Below are positions 40,871-51,186 of a DNA stretch of 64,000 nucleotides, in pieces. The DNA is from Macropodus opercularis (taxonomy: Eukaryota; Chordata; Actinopteri; Anabantiformes; Osphronemidae). The stretch is taken from the NCBI GenBank assembly GCA_030770545.1, contig CM061091.1:4346501-4410500 (forward strand), written 5' to 3'. Position 1 is the stretch's first letter. The number at the start of each line of letters is the position of its first letter. The notes beneath the pieces were generated by a model, which saw only the letters and a program-made list of their open reading frames with translations, was not told the origin of the DNA and did no database searches. A program made the position numbers and the translations under genes.

Positions 40871-42398
40871 ATTTGATACACACCTACCCTACATTTGAAT
40901 GTAAAGAGCAGCGGGTCAGATGTCATGGCTGATTACCGCTGACGAGAGACTCCCTGTTAGCAGCCTCCTGAGTGATCTGGACTGAAGCGGATATGAAAAG
41001 CTGTCACTACTGCCTCATAGGAACTGACTTTATTTATCTCTGCAGCTGCATTTTATTATTCCATAGTACTGTTAATAAAGAAATGCACTCATTAGTTAAA
41101 AACCTTTGTTTAGTCTTGTCATGTTATTGCCAAATACCTGTTTTCTGTCTGGCAGTTGCTAGAGATTTATCAGGTTTAAGCTTAACAGTGAAGGAATAAA
41201 ACTGGGGGGAAGAAATCTGAACAGGGCAGAATTATTATTCCTGACCTTCCTCATCCTCATCCTGGGTTTATCTCCATGCATTGCTAACAGTTCCACTATT
41301 GGCCAAGGACACACCTGGTGCACACAGGACCCTAACTGAGCCTGAGTGACCCTGATGCGGACCTTTACAGGCATAATCCCACAAATACAACCTCGCCTGA
41401 CGTTTTGCGACTCTGTGTTATTTCCAGGTATTTTTTTTACTGGTAGCTCAAAATCAAATTCACTTATTCCACATATCAAAGAAAGAGATCAGGCCAGACA
41501 AAAACCGGCCTTTACCTCCCATATTTAACAATAACAATAACTATTCTTAACGCAGGTATATTAGACGGGGCAGCAGCCCAAAAGTTACAATTGCAGTTTG
41601 TCTGCTCTGTGAAGTAGAAAAAGTTTCAGGCTTGTCAGAGTGAATATGTTTTATAGATTGCGCAGCAGAAGTGCGTCAGAATCAATACCCAGCAGCAATT
41701 AGTTTACACGGCGCCCTTTTGTCGTTTACTGCGGCACTATTTGATTTGGAAACTTTGAAATGTGGAGATGGAAAAGTTTTTCGGCTGTCTGCGGGCATCA
41801 GGGTCTACAGTGATCATCTCATTGCAGCTGTCTGTCGGAGACGCAGGAGAGTCAGACCCTAACGGGACGGGCTGTATGCAAAGCAGCCGAATCAAAGGGG
41901 TTCTGATGGGCCATGTGAATTCCTCTGCTGGGTTTGATCCTACAAATGACCTTTTAATTAACACAATGTTAAGTTAGAGCAGCGCCTCGCTACCCAGGGG
42001 ACAAAGCAGCATTCATCCCGTGCCCCTGCCTCGCTGCTTGCTCTGAACAGTAACAAAGTGTTTGATGCCACTTCTGATTAGATGCTGACAATAGGGAGAT
42101 GGTTCCCTCTTTCTTCCACGACTTGTGGATTTCACTCACGTCCTCCCGTGAATTATGACCTTCCATCTGCGCTGCGGCTTCATGCGTCGAGTCAAGACCA
42201 TCAACTTTGATCAAATGCACGTCCGCGAATGTTTTAATTGGCCCGAATAGTGGTCGAGCTCTATAAATAACCACGACACAGAAAACCAAAGCTCTTGGAA
42301 AAGAAAATGTATTGTTAGAAAAAAAAACGTTGCTTTTTTTATGAATGCCGAACACAGAATGAAACTCACATTGAAATCTCCAGGTCCACGCGCAACAC

Positions 42399-42416
42399 GG
42401 GGGGGGGGGGGGGGGG
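42399..42416. repeat. Run of 18 guanines
   Basis: A homopolymer G18 on the plus strand, 460 bases from the proposed end of irx6a. On the irx6a strand it would be an 18-base C run, possibly within its 3' untranslated region. Such a run is prone to length error in assemblies. Confidence 0.93.
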
Positions 42417-42872
42417 TCCGGTCCGTTTGGAGCCAACTCTAAGTCAGACAAGCTTTTCTCTTTTACAGCAAGCAAAGGACACGAAGCCACAGCAAAACGC
42501 AACATGTAACAAAACTATAACCGGGGATACGAATTCAACCAACGAGCACATTAAATAATAATAAACCAAAATACAACATATCCAAATAATAAATACACAG
42601 AGAAATAAATTATTTTGCACAACACGATTGCCATACACGGATGTGGCCGTTTTTATATAGCCATCCTCATACTTTTGCATCTAGAATTTTTGCATAAAGT
42701 CTTTAAACACCATTTCAAAAAACACCGCTGTGCAAAATGATAGCCACGTCCACAGTTTGACCGTCTCACTGGAGCAGCGAGGTGGCTCCCACGCGTCCGC
42801 AGAGGCCACGCACTCCGCCAGTGTGTCTTTTAGTGCATAATTAATGTCCTGTCATTTATTGTCGTGAGCTTT

Positions 42873-42880
42873 TCAGAAAT
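42873..42880 (-). CDS. irx6a: irx6a proposed last coding exon (stop codon only two residues in)
   Basis: After the exon 5 donor, the best acceptor on the minus strand is TCTAATTCTGTCTCTTCTAG ending at 42881. Joined there, the split codon becomes Asp, followed by Phe and TGA, giving a C-terminus of TIEDF. An AATAAA lies only 13 bases past the stop (42855-42860), so a longer untranslated region with another signal is likely. A weaker acceptor at about 43031 would give a different 19-codon tail. Confidence 0.35.
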
Positions 42881-45800
42881 CTAGAAGAGACAGAATTAGA
42901 GACGATGTTAGAAATGTTCATATGTTCTATTGTTATTATGAATAGTTTTAGCTGCTTGCATCCAGTTGAGGCTACGTGTGCATCCCTGCTCTCTGGTGAG
43001 TGTGTGATGCTGCTTTTGTGCACCTTGTTACTGTGTGCGTGGTGTGTGTGTGTCGGGACTTCACTGGTGTCTTCCAGTTAAGTGCAGCCTCTCACCTGCT
43101 TCACCTCTTCATCACCGGTCTGAATGCAGTGACCTTGTCATCCTGCATGGTCCCACAGGTTTCACTGAGGTCGGACGACTGTGTCTCTGCTTTGCCACCA
43201 GAGAATCCTGTGCACCACATAAAAAGCATAACTAAGGTGCAACTTGGCAGAAAGTCGTTTGCTACTGCATGACCCAGAAATTGGGCTGTACCACAAGCAA
43301 AAGTGCCTCAATATGTTAAACTATGATGACAGCTGTTTGTCTATGTAATGTAGGAAACCCAATAATGTGAAGAATGTAAGATTTACATCCTTTATAATGT
43401 GGAATATGCTCTAAAAGAAGACCTACCTTCAATTGTGGAGTAGTGGCATGAGTCTGGGAGGGTAGCATAGGAAGGACAGTGCAGTTGGAGGCCCTTGTGA
43501 CTGTAGCTGCCAGTGCCGTAAACTTTAGAGTGCAAGGATGAGCCCTCAGAGAAGGGACTCTCAGCATTTGTGATACCGCCGGATTCATGGAGGCTTCTCA
43601 TTCCCCCACACTGTCCAGCAGGAGCCCCTGTAAGCCTGGTACTCTGGAGCTGGCAGTCCCCGGCTGAGTTGCTGCTTCTCAGCTCAGAGCTGTGCTGCTG
43701 AGGGCTCAGTATGACCCCCGAAGCCGCCGTACGAGCCAGAGACCATATCCGCGGCTTATCCGCTGCTTCGAAGTGAGACAGGGTCACGGTTCCTGCTGCC
43801 GGGCCAGTCGTGGAAGATGCTTTGGACGCGACGGGATCCAAGAAGTCGGAAGGAAGAGGTGGGAGGGCGGTGACACCTTTAAGGGCGCAGGGAAACGTGT
43901 GGAAGCTGTTGGTCAAACTCAGGTGCAGCTCAGAGCTGCAGTCTCTTTTTTGAGGAGCTGCAGATAGTGCCATGGCCCTCTGAAGGTCCTGCTCATCCGC
44001 AACCACTTTTTCACAGTCACTGTCCAGTTTGTCGCAGTCGTCATCATCCATGTCGTCCAGATCACTCAGATGTAGATCCTTTTCCTCCTTGCAGTCACCT
44101 GAGTCTTGGAAAATAGATGATTCACACTTTTGAAAACATCCCTACAGAGAAGCTGTTCATGTAGAGGCTCAGTTTAGCCTCATTATAGTTGACCACTGAT
44201 TGATTTAATATTGGACATTTGTAGATTGGCAGATTACCTTTGGTGACACACTCTTGGTCACTCTTGTTAAGGTCATCTTTCCTGTCATCATTGGCCTTGT
44301 TCTTTGGTGACCAGGTCATCTTGTTCTCCTTCTTTAGCCTCCTCCTGGCATTAGCGAACCATGTGGACACTTGGGTGAGGGTCATTTTGGTGATGATGGC
44401 CAGCATGATCTTCTCGCCCTTGGTGGGGTAGGGGTTCTTGCGGTGCTCATACAGCCACGTTTTCAGGGTACTGGTGGTCTCGCGGGTTGCGTTCTTTCTT
44501 CTGGCTGTACCATTGAAGTCTACTGTCCCGTATCTGGAAGGGCGACGCACACAAATCCACGCACGCACACACGGACACAGGAACACAGACGCAGGCCATT
44601 AGTGCAGTAAGTGAAGGATACCATAGACTACTCACTCAGACATCCTATACTTCCACCCCCTGCTGTTTGAAAACTATACAGTTTCACCCCGTGCAGGTAT
44701 CAGTATGGAGTTACACGCTGACCTTTGATCTGAATGTGGCATATTCCCCAAGTGAATGGCTGCTTTTGATGATAAGTGCTAGAACACTTTTCGGCAGGTT
44801 TACTGAAGCTCATGTTACACAGCGTGGCCAGAAATGAACAGACCTTACCTGTCGTATTGATACTGTCCCAGGGAATGGTCATAAGGGTAGTATGCAGCAG
44901 TCTGAGTGATGCCAGAGTGTAAAGTGCCCGTGCTGTCCTTAATGTCATACTGGGGGTTCTGGAAACAACACAGATTCACCTCAGGTTAATTCTCAGCATG
45001 TGATTAATTTTGAAAATGTGCTAAAACATAAAACAAACCGTTTTATTACAGATTAAAGTGAGAGTAAGTCACCGCGACAATGATTTGAGCTGAGCTAGAA
45101 AACAAACCTACATGGAATCACATTTCTTTTTCATAGATTTCATGTATTTAAAGCATTAGCGATGCGTTCACTGTAACTTCTATTAGTATTACATGTATTT
45201 TTAACTGTATTGATTTTTTTCAGACACAATTCACTATATTTTCAGAGACAGTATAATGGATTTAAATGGACTTTTCATATAAAATTGAGAAATTTTACTT
45301 GAGCAGAGGCACAAATCTGGCAGTGGAAAAATCATGTAACTTTTTCTCCAACTACTTGTTCAGCAAGAGAACGTAGTGCCAATATTTTGGAACAAGCCAA
45401 AGGCGTAATTTTATTGCAGTATAACAATACAATTAGGTTGGTTTCAAACCGTGAAGTCTCTGCATATTTTCTACACTAGCTCCCTCACGTAGGTGTCAGG
45501 CTGATTTTGCTCGTTCTGCATATGGACAAGACTTTGGATTAAACGACTTCTTCGGACTAATGTGTTTGCAGTGTGGGATAAATTGATCAACAAAACCCGG
45601 CTGATCGATCAGCCTGAGGCTCCCTCCCCCCTTTTGCGCAGCAGATGAGGCAAAGTGAGCCCACCAGAGTGGAGTAGATAGCGGATGGGTCGGTGCTGTA
45701 GGGGAAATAGTTGGCGTAGTTCTGGCTGGCGGCGGCCGCAGCGGCGTAGGGAGAGCTGTACACCCCCAGCGCCGCGTTCAGCTCCGTCCGGCTGCTCGCC

Positions 45801-47048
45801 AGGAGCCGGTTCTCGTAGGAAGGGCAGCAGAAGGAGGCGGCGGCGGCGGCAGCGGCGGTCTGGGAGCCGCCTGTCCCGTCAGAGACCGACCTGGAAATCG
45901 AATCGCAGCAAGTCGTACTGGGGTTTGCCGACACGAAAAACTGCATGAAGAGAACCGTGGATAGAAATGGTCATTGGCTGATTTAGCTCTTATCTGGATG
46001 TGTGAGACAACTGAGAAGTCGCTGTGGGTGATGCTCTGCAAAAAGATGCCCAGCTTGACAAGCAGCGCAGTCTGCGGGGTCCTGACATCTTAAAACGAGA
46101 GTAACGGGGACTGGTCTCTTTTAGTTAGTTTATGAAGCACCTGTTATTATCTTAACCTGTGACCTGCCTTAATTTGAGGTAAGTCACCTCTCAGGAAATT
46201 ACAGCAATGAAAGAGAGTAGTTTACAATGTGCACGAGCCAAAAGTCTGAACGATGTCACCGTTATTTGAAGAAAAATAACAAAAACAGAAGTAAACAACA
46301 ACAGATGGGTATTTCCCAGGGCGCAGTAGGATAAAAAGGTGCGCGCAAGAAGTAATTTCCTCCAGTTTAACTTCTGCGCATAAACAGAAAACGAACAGTT
46401 TATCTTAAAATTAAAAATGCATTTTACACGTGGTACAATTGTCTTGAACACTGAAAACAGTATGGATATGAAAAGTTAGGTGACATGTTGCCAGAAAAGT
46501 AACTTCTGTCCTCTCTCCAACTTTACTTTCCTTGAACTTTTATCGCTTAGACAAAAGGCGCAGTAATAGTGTATTTAAATGCAAAAAGAGCAACTCGTTT
46601 AATATAAGTTCCTAAAGCTGTCAGGATAATGCAATTTGTCCTCTCATCCCAATAGCTGTAAAGAAAGTTTGCGAATGTGCACAGCGTGACTTACAGCCCT
46701 GCTACGCGTCGTGTGTGCAATAGGTGACACTCATGTCTATTGTCATCAGAAAAAACACGTGAGTTCATTCATAATTCAGTGTAATTGGACACGACTGCGT
46801 GTTTATCGATATTTGGTTCATCAGCGGAATCACCACGCGACACAAACTCCCAATACATGCAGATCAGTCACTCGCTCCTTAACGTATCCTTATCAGAAAA
46901 GAGGCTTCAGACTACAGTGACATAAAAGAAAATAGGCGAAAAAGGAAATTAATGCGTGTACGCGTAGGGAAAAGTTTGTAGAAATAAAAGCGAAGTGTCT
47001 TACCTGGGAAGTTGCATTGTACGGGTATCCAAATTGCGAGAAAGACAT
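42873..47048 (-). CDS. irx6a: Iroquois homeobox protein 6 (Irx6a), TALE-class transcription factor
   Basis: Nuclear DNA-binding protein of the Iroquois family, acting in neural, retinal and heart patterning in vertebrates. Coding exons on the minus strand: 47048-47004, 45940-45665, 44958-44849, 44533-44238, 44104-43427 and a proposed last one 42880-42873. Phases agree across all joins and give about 470 residues (human IRX6 is about 446). Features: N-terminus MSFSQFGYPYN; STTCC and poly-Ala tracts; homeodomain at about 155-217 with the three-residue loop extension and the third helix WFANARRR (202-209); an acidic stretch after it (LSDLDDMDDDD); and KPRIWSLARTA at 359-369, conserved in Irx proteins. 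The N-terminal resemblance to human IRX6, plus mmp2 next door on the same strand, picks Irx6 over Irx3 or Irx5. The C-terminus is the least certain part. In-frame ATGs exist at 47075 and 47069, but 47048 matches the known Irx6 start. Confidence 0.95.
43427..44104 (-). CDS. irx6a: irx6a exon 5: acidic region and C-terminal domain
   Basis: 678 nt. Starts with the acidic segment DSGDCKEEKDLHLSDLDD, then Ser/Pro-rich sequence, the KPRIWSLARTA motif and a tail ending CPSYATLPDSCHYSTIE. Two in-frame acceptors six bases apart (exon start at 44104 or 44098) would add or remove two residues. The 3' end is a strong GAAG|GTAGGT donor; if unused, the frame runs eleven more codons to a stop at 43392. Confidence 0.9.
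44238..44533 (-). CDS. irx6a: irx6a exon 4: TALE homeodomain
   Basis: 296 nt. Encodes the whole homeodomain from RRKNATRETTSTLKTWL through NPYPTKGEKIMLAII to VSTWFANARRRLKKENKMTW. The PYP residues between helices 1 and 2 mark the three-amino-acid loop extension, and Ala at the position after WFAN-forming Asn is usual for the Iroquois group. It ends in phase 1 at AAAG|GTAATC. Confidence 0.98.
44849..44958 (-). CDS. irx6a: irx6a exon 3
   Basis: 110 nt starting NPQYDIKDS and ending YYPYDHSLGQYQYDR with the Arg codon split across the intron (AG|A). The NPQY and YPYxxxLGQYQYDRYG strings are typical of Irx proteins just before the homeodomain. Confidence 0.93.
45665..45940 (-). CDS. irx6a: irx6a exon 2: N-terminal low-complexity region
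   Basis: 276 nt, 92 codons, with good acceptor (TTCATGCAG) and CTG|GTGGGC donor. Contains NPSTTCCDS, an eight-Ala run, CCPSYENRLLASSRTELNAALG and a second Ala run before NYANYFPY. These segments align with the human IRX6 N-terminus. The GC-rich code comes from Ala runs. Confidence 0.92.
47004..47048 (-). CDS. irx6a: irx6a exon 1
   Basis: Fifteen codons (MSFSQFGYPYNATSQ) ending in phase 0 at CAG|GTAAGA. A short first coding exon is followed by an intron of 1063 bases. Confidence 0.92.
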
Positions 47049-47217
47049 AGCTGCTTCTTTTGTTACCATCAGCAATATTCTTCACCCTTGATCGATTGCA
47101 ACCAATTCTACTTCAAATCCACCGTCTTACACACATTTCCACGCACGGCCTTTCGCTCAATAATAGATGACTTCACTCATAGGAGGGAGACTTTAGGCTG
47201 GCACCGGCTGCAGATTG

Positions 47218-47224
47218 TTTTATA
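47218..47224 (-). promoter_or_regulatory. irx6a TATA box
   Basis: The minus strand reads CATATAAAACAATC; TATAAAA occupies 47224-47218, 170 bases upstream of the start codon. Transcription would then begin near 47190, giving a 5' untranslated region of about 140 bases. No other TATA-like word lies between it and the ATG. Confidence 0.55.
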
Positions 47225-47415
47225 TGAATGAATAATCCCCCCGAGGACCCGATAAGAAATGAAATTAAGCGTCATTAAGTGCAAAAAAAATTGTTGTTGT
47301 GTTAGCCGAAGGAGGCTTAAGGGATAACGTAAGACTTGCAAGATATGGACTCTGCTTGTGCTATTATTTGTGGCTCTATAGTTCTTTAGCATTCATCCAT
47401 GCAGGGGTATCAGCG

Positions 47416-47423
47416 TGACGTCA
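47416..47423. promoter_or_regulatory. Perfect cAMP response element (CRE) upstream of irx6a
   Basis: TGACGTCA, a full palindromic CREB/ATF site, about 195 bases upstream of the TATA box, within a local CpG-containing patch (CCCGGAACGG). Confidence 0.5.
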
Positions 47424-47879
47424 CTGTAATCCCGGAACGGCACGGTACCAGGGATAGAATAATGTCTTTGCCAATCACGTCCAACACAGGGTTTTCTTAA
47501 GGTGCACAGTAGAAAGTCTTCTCCCTATATTTTCTAAAATAACAATTTCACACATTTTGGGGGGAAAAGTCTCGTAAATGTTCTAATTGTTTTTCTTTAT
47601 TGAAGTGTAACATGGCAACATGTGGAAATCCCTTTGTGAAGTAAAATACAGAATATAAACACTGAAGATATTTCTGCTGGTCGTGTCGGTTATCACTAAC
47701 AGAAAGAGGAGAGGAAATTACTTTCCTACTCTTTTCTCCCGGGCGAACAGGAATCAAACTTAAACGAATGAAATTTAGTGAGTATTTTCCTTCAACAAAG
47801 AATTTGGTTTGAAAGCGTTTGCTTACAATCTATCACATTAAAGCGAGCGTTTTCGTTGTTTTTCTTTATTTATTCAGAC

Positions 47880-48080
47880 CTTTGCTCCAGTCTGGCCAGA
47901 GGTCCGTCCCGGAGTTAATGACGATGATGTTTCTATCCTTCTCTATTAGAGAGCGGGGCAGTCCCAGCAGGAGCGGTTAGAGGGGTGTTTGGCAGGTCAA
48001 TAGACCAGTGATTGATGCGCGCCTGGAGACCTACGTGACCATTACGCATAATGCGTAATTGTATCAATTAACAAATGGAT
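47880..48080. promoter_or_regulatory. Candidate upstream enhancer of irx6a
   Basis: A repeat-free block 0.8 kb upstream of the start codon, with TGATTGATGCGCGCC, TTAATGACGATGATG and the palindrome at 48041-48059. It is the most enhancer-like sequence near the promoter. Conservation needs checking. Confidence 0.3.
48041..48059. promoter_or_regulatory. 19-bp perfect palindrome, POU or bZIP dimer-like
   Basis: ATTACGCAT, A, ATGCGTAAT: nine-base arms around a single base. The core GCATAATGC is shared with the palindrome at 49353. Half-sites resemble POU (ATGCnTAAT) or C/EBP-PAR bZIP sites. Confidence 0.45.
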
Positions 48081-49352
48081 ACATGGCCTTGTTTAACCAA
48101 CGAGTAACACAGCGAAAATATGCCTTAGAGGTGAAATCCGAAGAGCTGTGCTTAAAAAAAAAAGACAGTGGAATCCCTGCTCCCCAGTCTAATTAAGTAT
48201 CAGTGGATGGGGGCGACGAGAATTGCATTTTAATTGAATGATGCTCACTTGAAAGATGGGTAAGGAAATATGCTGCCTCACAGTGAATGGGACGAGGAAA
48301 ACAAATGTTAAGCTTTATTAGATCAGCAGTTCAACCATCACCACTTCTCTCGCTTTGTCAAATAAACATAAACAAGCTGTGCGCCCCTGTCCTGTGATGC
48401 TGAGCTGGGGCAGGGGGGAGGGCGTGTGTTGTTTCCCCATATACACACTCTATTTGTATTGGCAGTGACGGCAAACATCAGCCATACTGAGTCATATGAT
48501 CTATCTGCTTCTGACTATCTATGGCTGTGTAAGGTTTCCCTTGTCGCAGCTGATACCCTGTGCCAAATTTCTCGGTGCCCTTCCTTTCCAAACGCATGCA
48601 TGGCGTTTCCTCCCCCAAGAGAGGCGTCTGCGATTACACACTCTCTCTCCGAGGGGCGCTAAAGAGCCGCGCGTAGCAGATGAAGATCTCCCGTCAGAGA
48701 TTTCCCTCAAAGATAAAGTGGACATAGCGGTCCGGTCTCGGGAAAGTGCCATTTTTAAACACCCACAGGCTACAGCAACTCTCACACGCACGTCTGTGGT
48801 TCTGACAAGCGTTCACCACTTTTGACAGGCTCCAGTGCTTCAGCAGTGACGTTGGATAACACATCCTCGGCAGTTATTCCCTGCGTTACCAAACTATTAC
48901 ACGCGCGTGTTTCTTTTAATAAATGACGACTTCTTTTGTTTCCAACCTGTTGATTCTGTTCAATCTGCAATGTTGGTTATTCATATAAAATCTGAACAAG
49001 CAAAACTATTTTAACACTGATTTCTCATAGATAAGGATGAAAGGAATAATTAATCCCTGCTTTTTTATTTTTATTTTTTTTTGGAATCACTGAAGTTTTT
49101 AACAGGACTGTGACTCAGTTCAGTGCAGGGAAAAACAAATGTCAACATGAAGCCGGCTATTTAAACTTTCCATTTTGTGTAGGATAGACTGCAAATTATG
49201 TTCAAGCGTGTTATTCAAAATATTGCACATTTTCATTTTCAAAGTAGGAAGTTGTGCACACGGGGAAGGTTGAATAAAGATAAATGTAATTGCATGCCGG
49301 TCGTCATTTCTACAAGGGCGCGCATGATGGCCCAAGTGCATATGGACAGACT

Positions 49353-49367
49353 CATGCATAATGCATG
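49353..49367. promoter_or_regulatory. 15-bp perfect palindrome resembling a POU dimer site
   Basis: CATGCAT, A, ATGCATG. The inner ATGCATAATGCAT is the MORE palindrome of Oct/POU dimers with one inserted base. It lies 2.3 kb upstream of irx6a. Confidence 0.45.
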
Positions 49368-50259
49368 TCCAGCAGTCAGTGTAGATCCAACTGAATCAAG
49401 CCAAAATGAACACTAATTGTAATGGCAGACTGACCACGATGCCCTTCCCTATGAAACGCACGACAACGCCACAATGAGCCGTTTCTTTACAGTGTTTTGT
49501 ATGGATTACTAAGTAATCACATTTAACAAGGTTGTGTTTCTGCTGCTAAAAGCCTGACAATGGTAATTAGCAATTCCTGCATCCCAGGCGGTTACATCTG
49601 TGGCTCCTGCCTGTGTGTTCTGAATAGTATGCTGTTGCTAGAAATACACAATGTTATTAAGATCTGTCATTTTCACATTATCAAGGTGTTACCCACCATG
49701 TTTGTATTCATCAATAAGTTGCAAAGGTTTAAAATATTTTCAGTGGTAACAGTTAAGTGTGGTTAATTTGATCTTAATTTGTTTTGGAGCACAGTGGTGA
49801 GGACATACAGAAAAAAAGTAGAGAAAATGTCAGATGAGACCAAGAAAGAGGAACATTCATGTGCTGCGCCATCCCTCTTCTTGAAGGCTGAAGCAAATTG
49901 ACTGTTGCAATTTGTAGATTTACCACTTGGCCCAGGCCTGATCATGTAATAAAACATTTAACTACGAACAGACAAAAACATTCGCTCTCACAGTATGTTC
50001 ACTCCTGTTGCTTAAGAATAATCAAGTCCAAGCTCTGTATCTTGTTTTAACAGATGCATGTTGTAACTAATGAGGGTGAGTAAAGCACGCGTCCTCCATT
50101 AGAAGCATCACTGAGTGGAAAAAGTAAAATAAAATAAAAAAACCTGCAAAGGTTAAGTCAACACTCAGTAGCTTCCAGCCATATTCTCCTACTTAATACA
50201 TTTCCTATGCTGACTTAATGAACCACACAAAGCCTTTCTGGTTTTTCATCAGATGGGGG

Positions 50260-50296
50260 GTGAGAGGCGGCGGTGGTGGCGGTGGAGGGGGTGTGT
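50260..50296. repeat. Imperfect GGC/GGT trinucleotide repeat
   Basis: G-rich triplets (GGCGGCGGTGGTGGCGGTGG and following G runs) on the plus strand. Could form G-quadruplexes; no coding context. Confidence 0.8.
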
Positions 50297-51149
50297 ATGA
50301 AATGGTAATAAGGGCAGACAGACGGAGAGATGGAGGGAGAATGCCGAGCCGAGCAGGGGATGAAGCAGCACCTACCTGGAGGTGTGTGATCTCATTAAAG
50401 CCAAATTGGTATATGCCAATAAATCCAAGGCACTTGTGATCTAGAATTATTACACAAGCACACACACGTACACATGCACTGCATACACACAAACCTCCAC
50501 CTTCAATAACGTTATTAGTACTGTTAAATTATCCAAAATGGGAAGAAAAGTAATAAATATTGTAATGAGAAATAATAGAGCAATGGAGGACGTGGTCGCA
50601 GCAGTGGCTGCTTAACACCAAACAAACATCCTTGGGGCTGGTGAATAATTACTGCGCAGGGAGGGTGTCATTAAAGCTTTCCAACACAGAAAAAAAGGTC
50701 AGAGCGAGTTTGGTATCATGACCATCGTCTCGATAAATCAGTGGGGTGTGGAGAAAAGAAAGGCTCGGTCACCGCATGGTATGGGACGACATTACAAGCC
50801 GAACGCTTACAACGTGTGTCTGTGTGAAAGAACATGGTTACAAATATACTGCATCCATTTGGTTTGGTTTTCCACCGTTTAAACGTGGGTCCACATGAAC
50901 GGACAGGCGTAATTGCTGTTTCATTTGTACCCTCATCTCTTTGATTGCTTGTAGTCAGATGTTTAACTCAAACAAACCCTAGACATTTTGTGTTGGGAGC
51001 CACATATTCCAGAGGCCCTTGGGGCGAGGGAGAGACGGAGAGAGAAATGCATGTGTGTGTTGTTTGTGTGTGCAGCCTGGCAGTGTCCCCTTGAGGCTCC
51101 ACTGTAAAGCTATCATCAGTGGTGGTGTCAGGGATTTGTAGCTTGTCAC

Positions 51150-51186
51150 TGGGAGAGAGAGAAGGAGAGAGAGAGAGAGAGAGAGT
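51150..51186. repeat. (GA)n microsatellite
   Basis: Near-continuous GA dinucleotides with a GAAGGA interruption; a second GA tract occurs at about 51265-51285. Confidence 0.85.

Larger units (their letters stand above)
28001..42872. other. Intergenic stretch on the 3' side of irx6a; no gene seen
   Basis: No convincing coding exon. Contents I can support: a short (GATA)n tract at about 28810-28825, paired TCF/LEF sites at 31642-31658, a CTCF-like motif at 35592, a 20-bp palindrome at 38809, and an 18-base G run at 42399-42416. Repeat-free blocks at 30140-30430, 35860-36010 and 40640-40870 are enhancer candidates. Confidence 0.5.

Noticed and set aside
43692..43967. A 91-codon plus-strand frame opposite irx6a exon 5, and an 87-codon frame at 45685-45948 opposite exon 2
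   Set aside because: Both mirror GC-rich coding sequence of irx6a and are rich in Arg and Gly as expected from antisense reading.
48496..48825. A 109-codon plus-strand frame upstream of irx6a
   Set aside because: Composition is not protein-like, with no domain. The region is better explained as CpG-containing promoter-proximal DNA.
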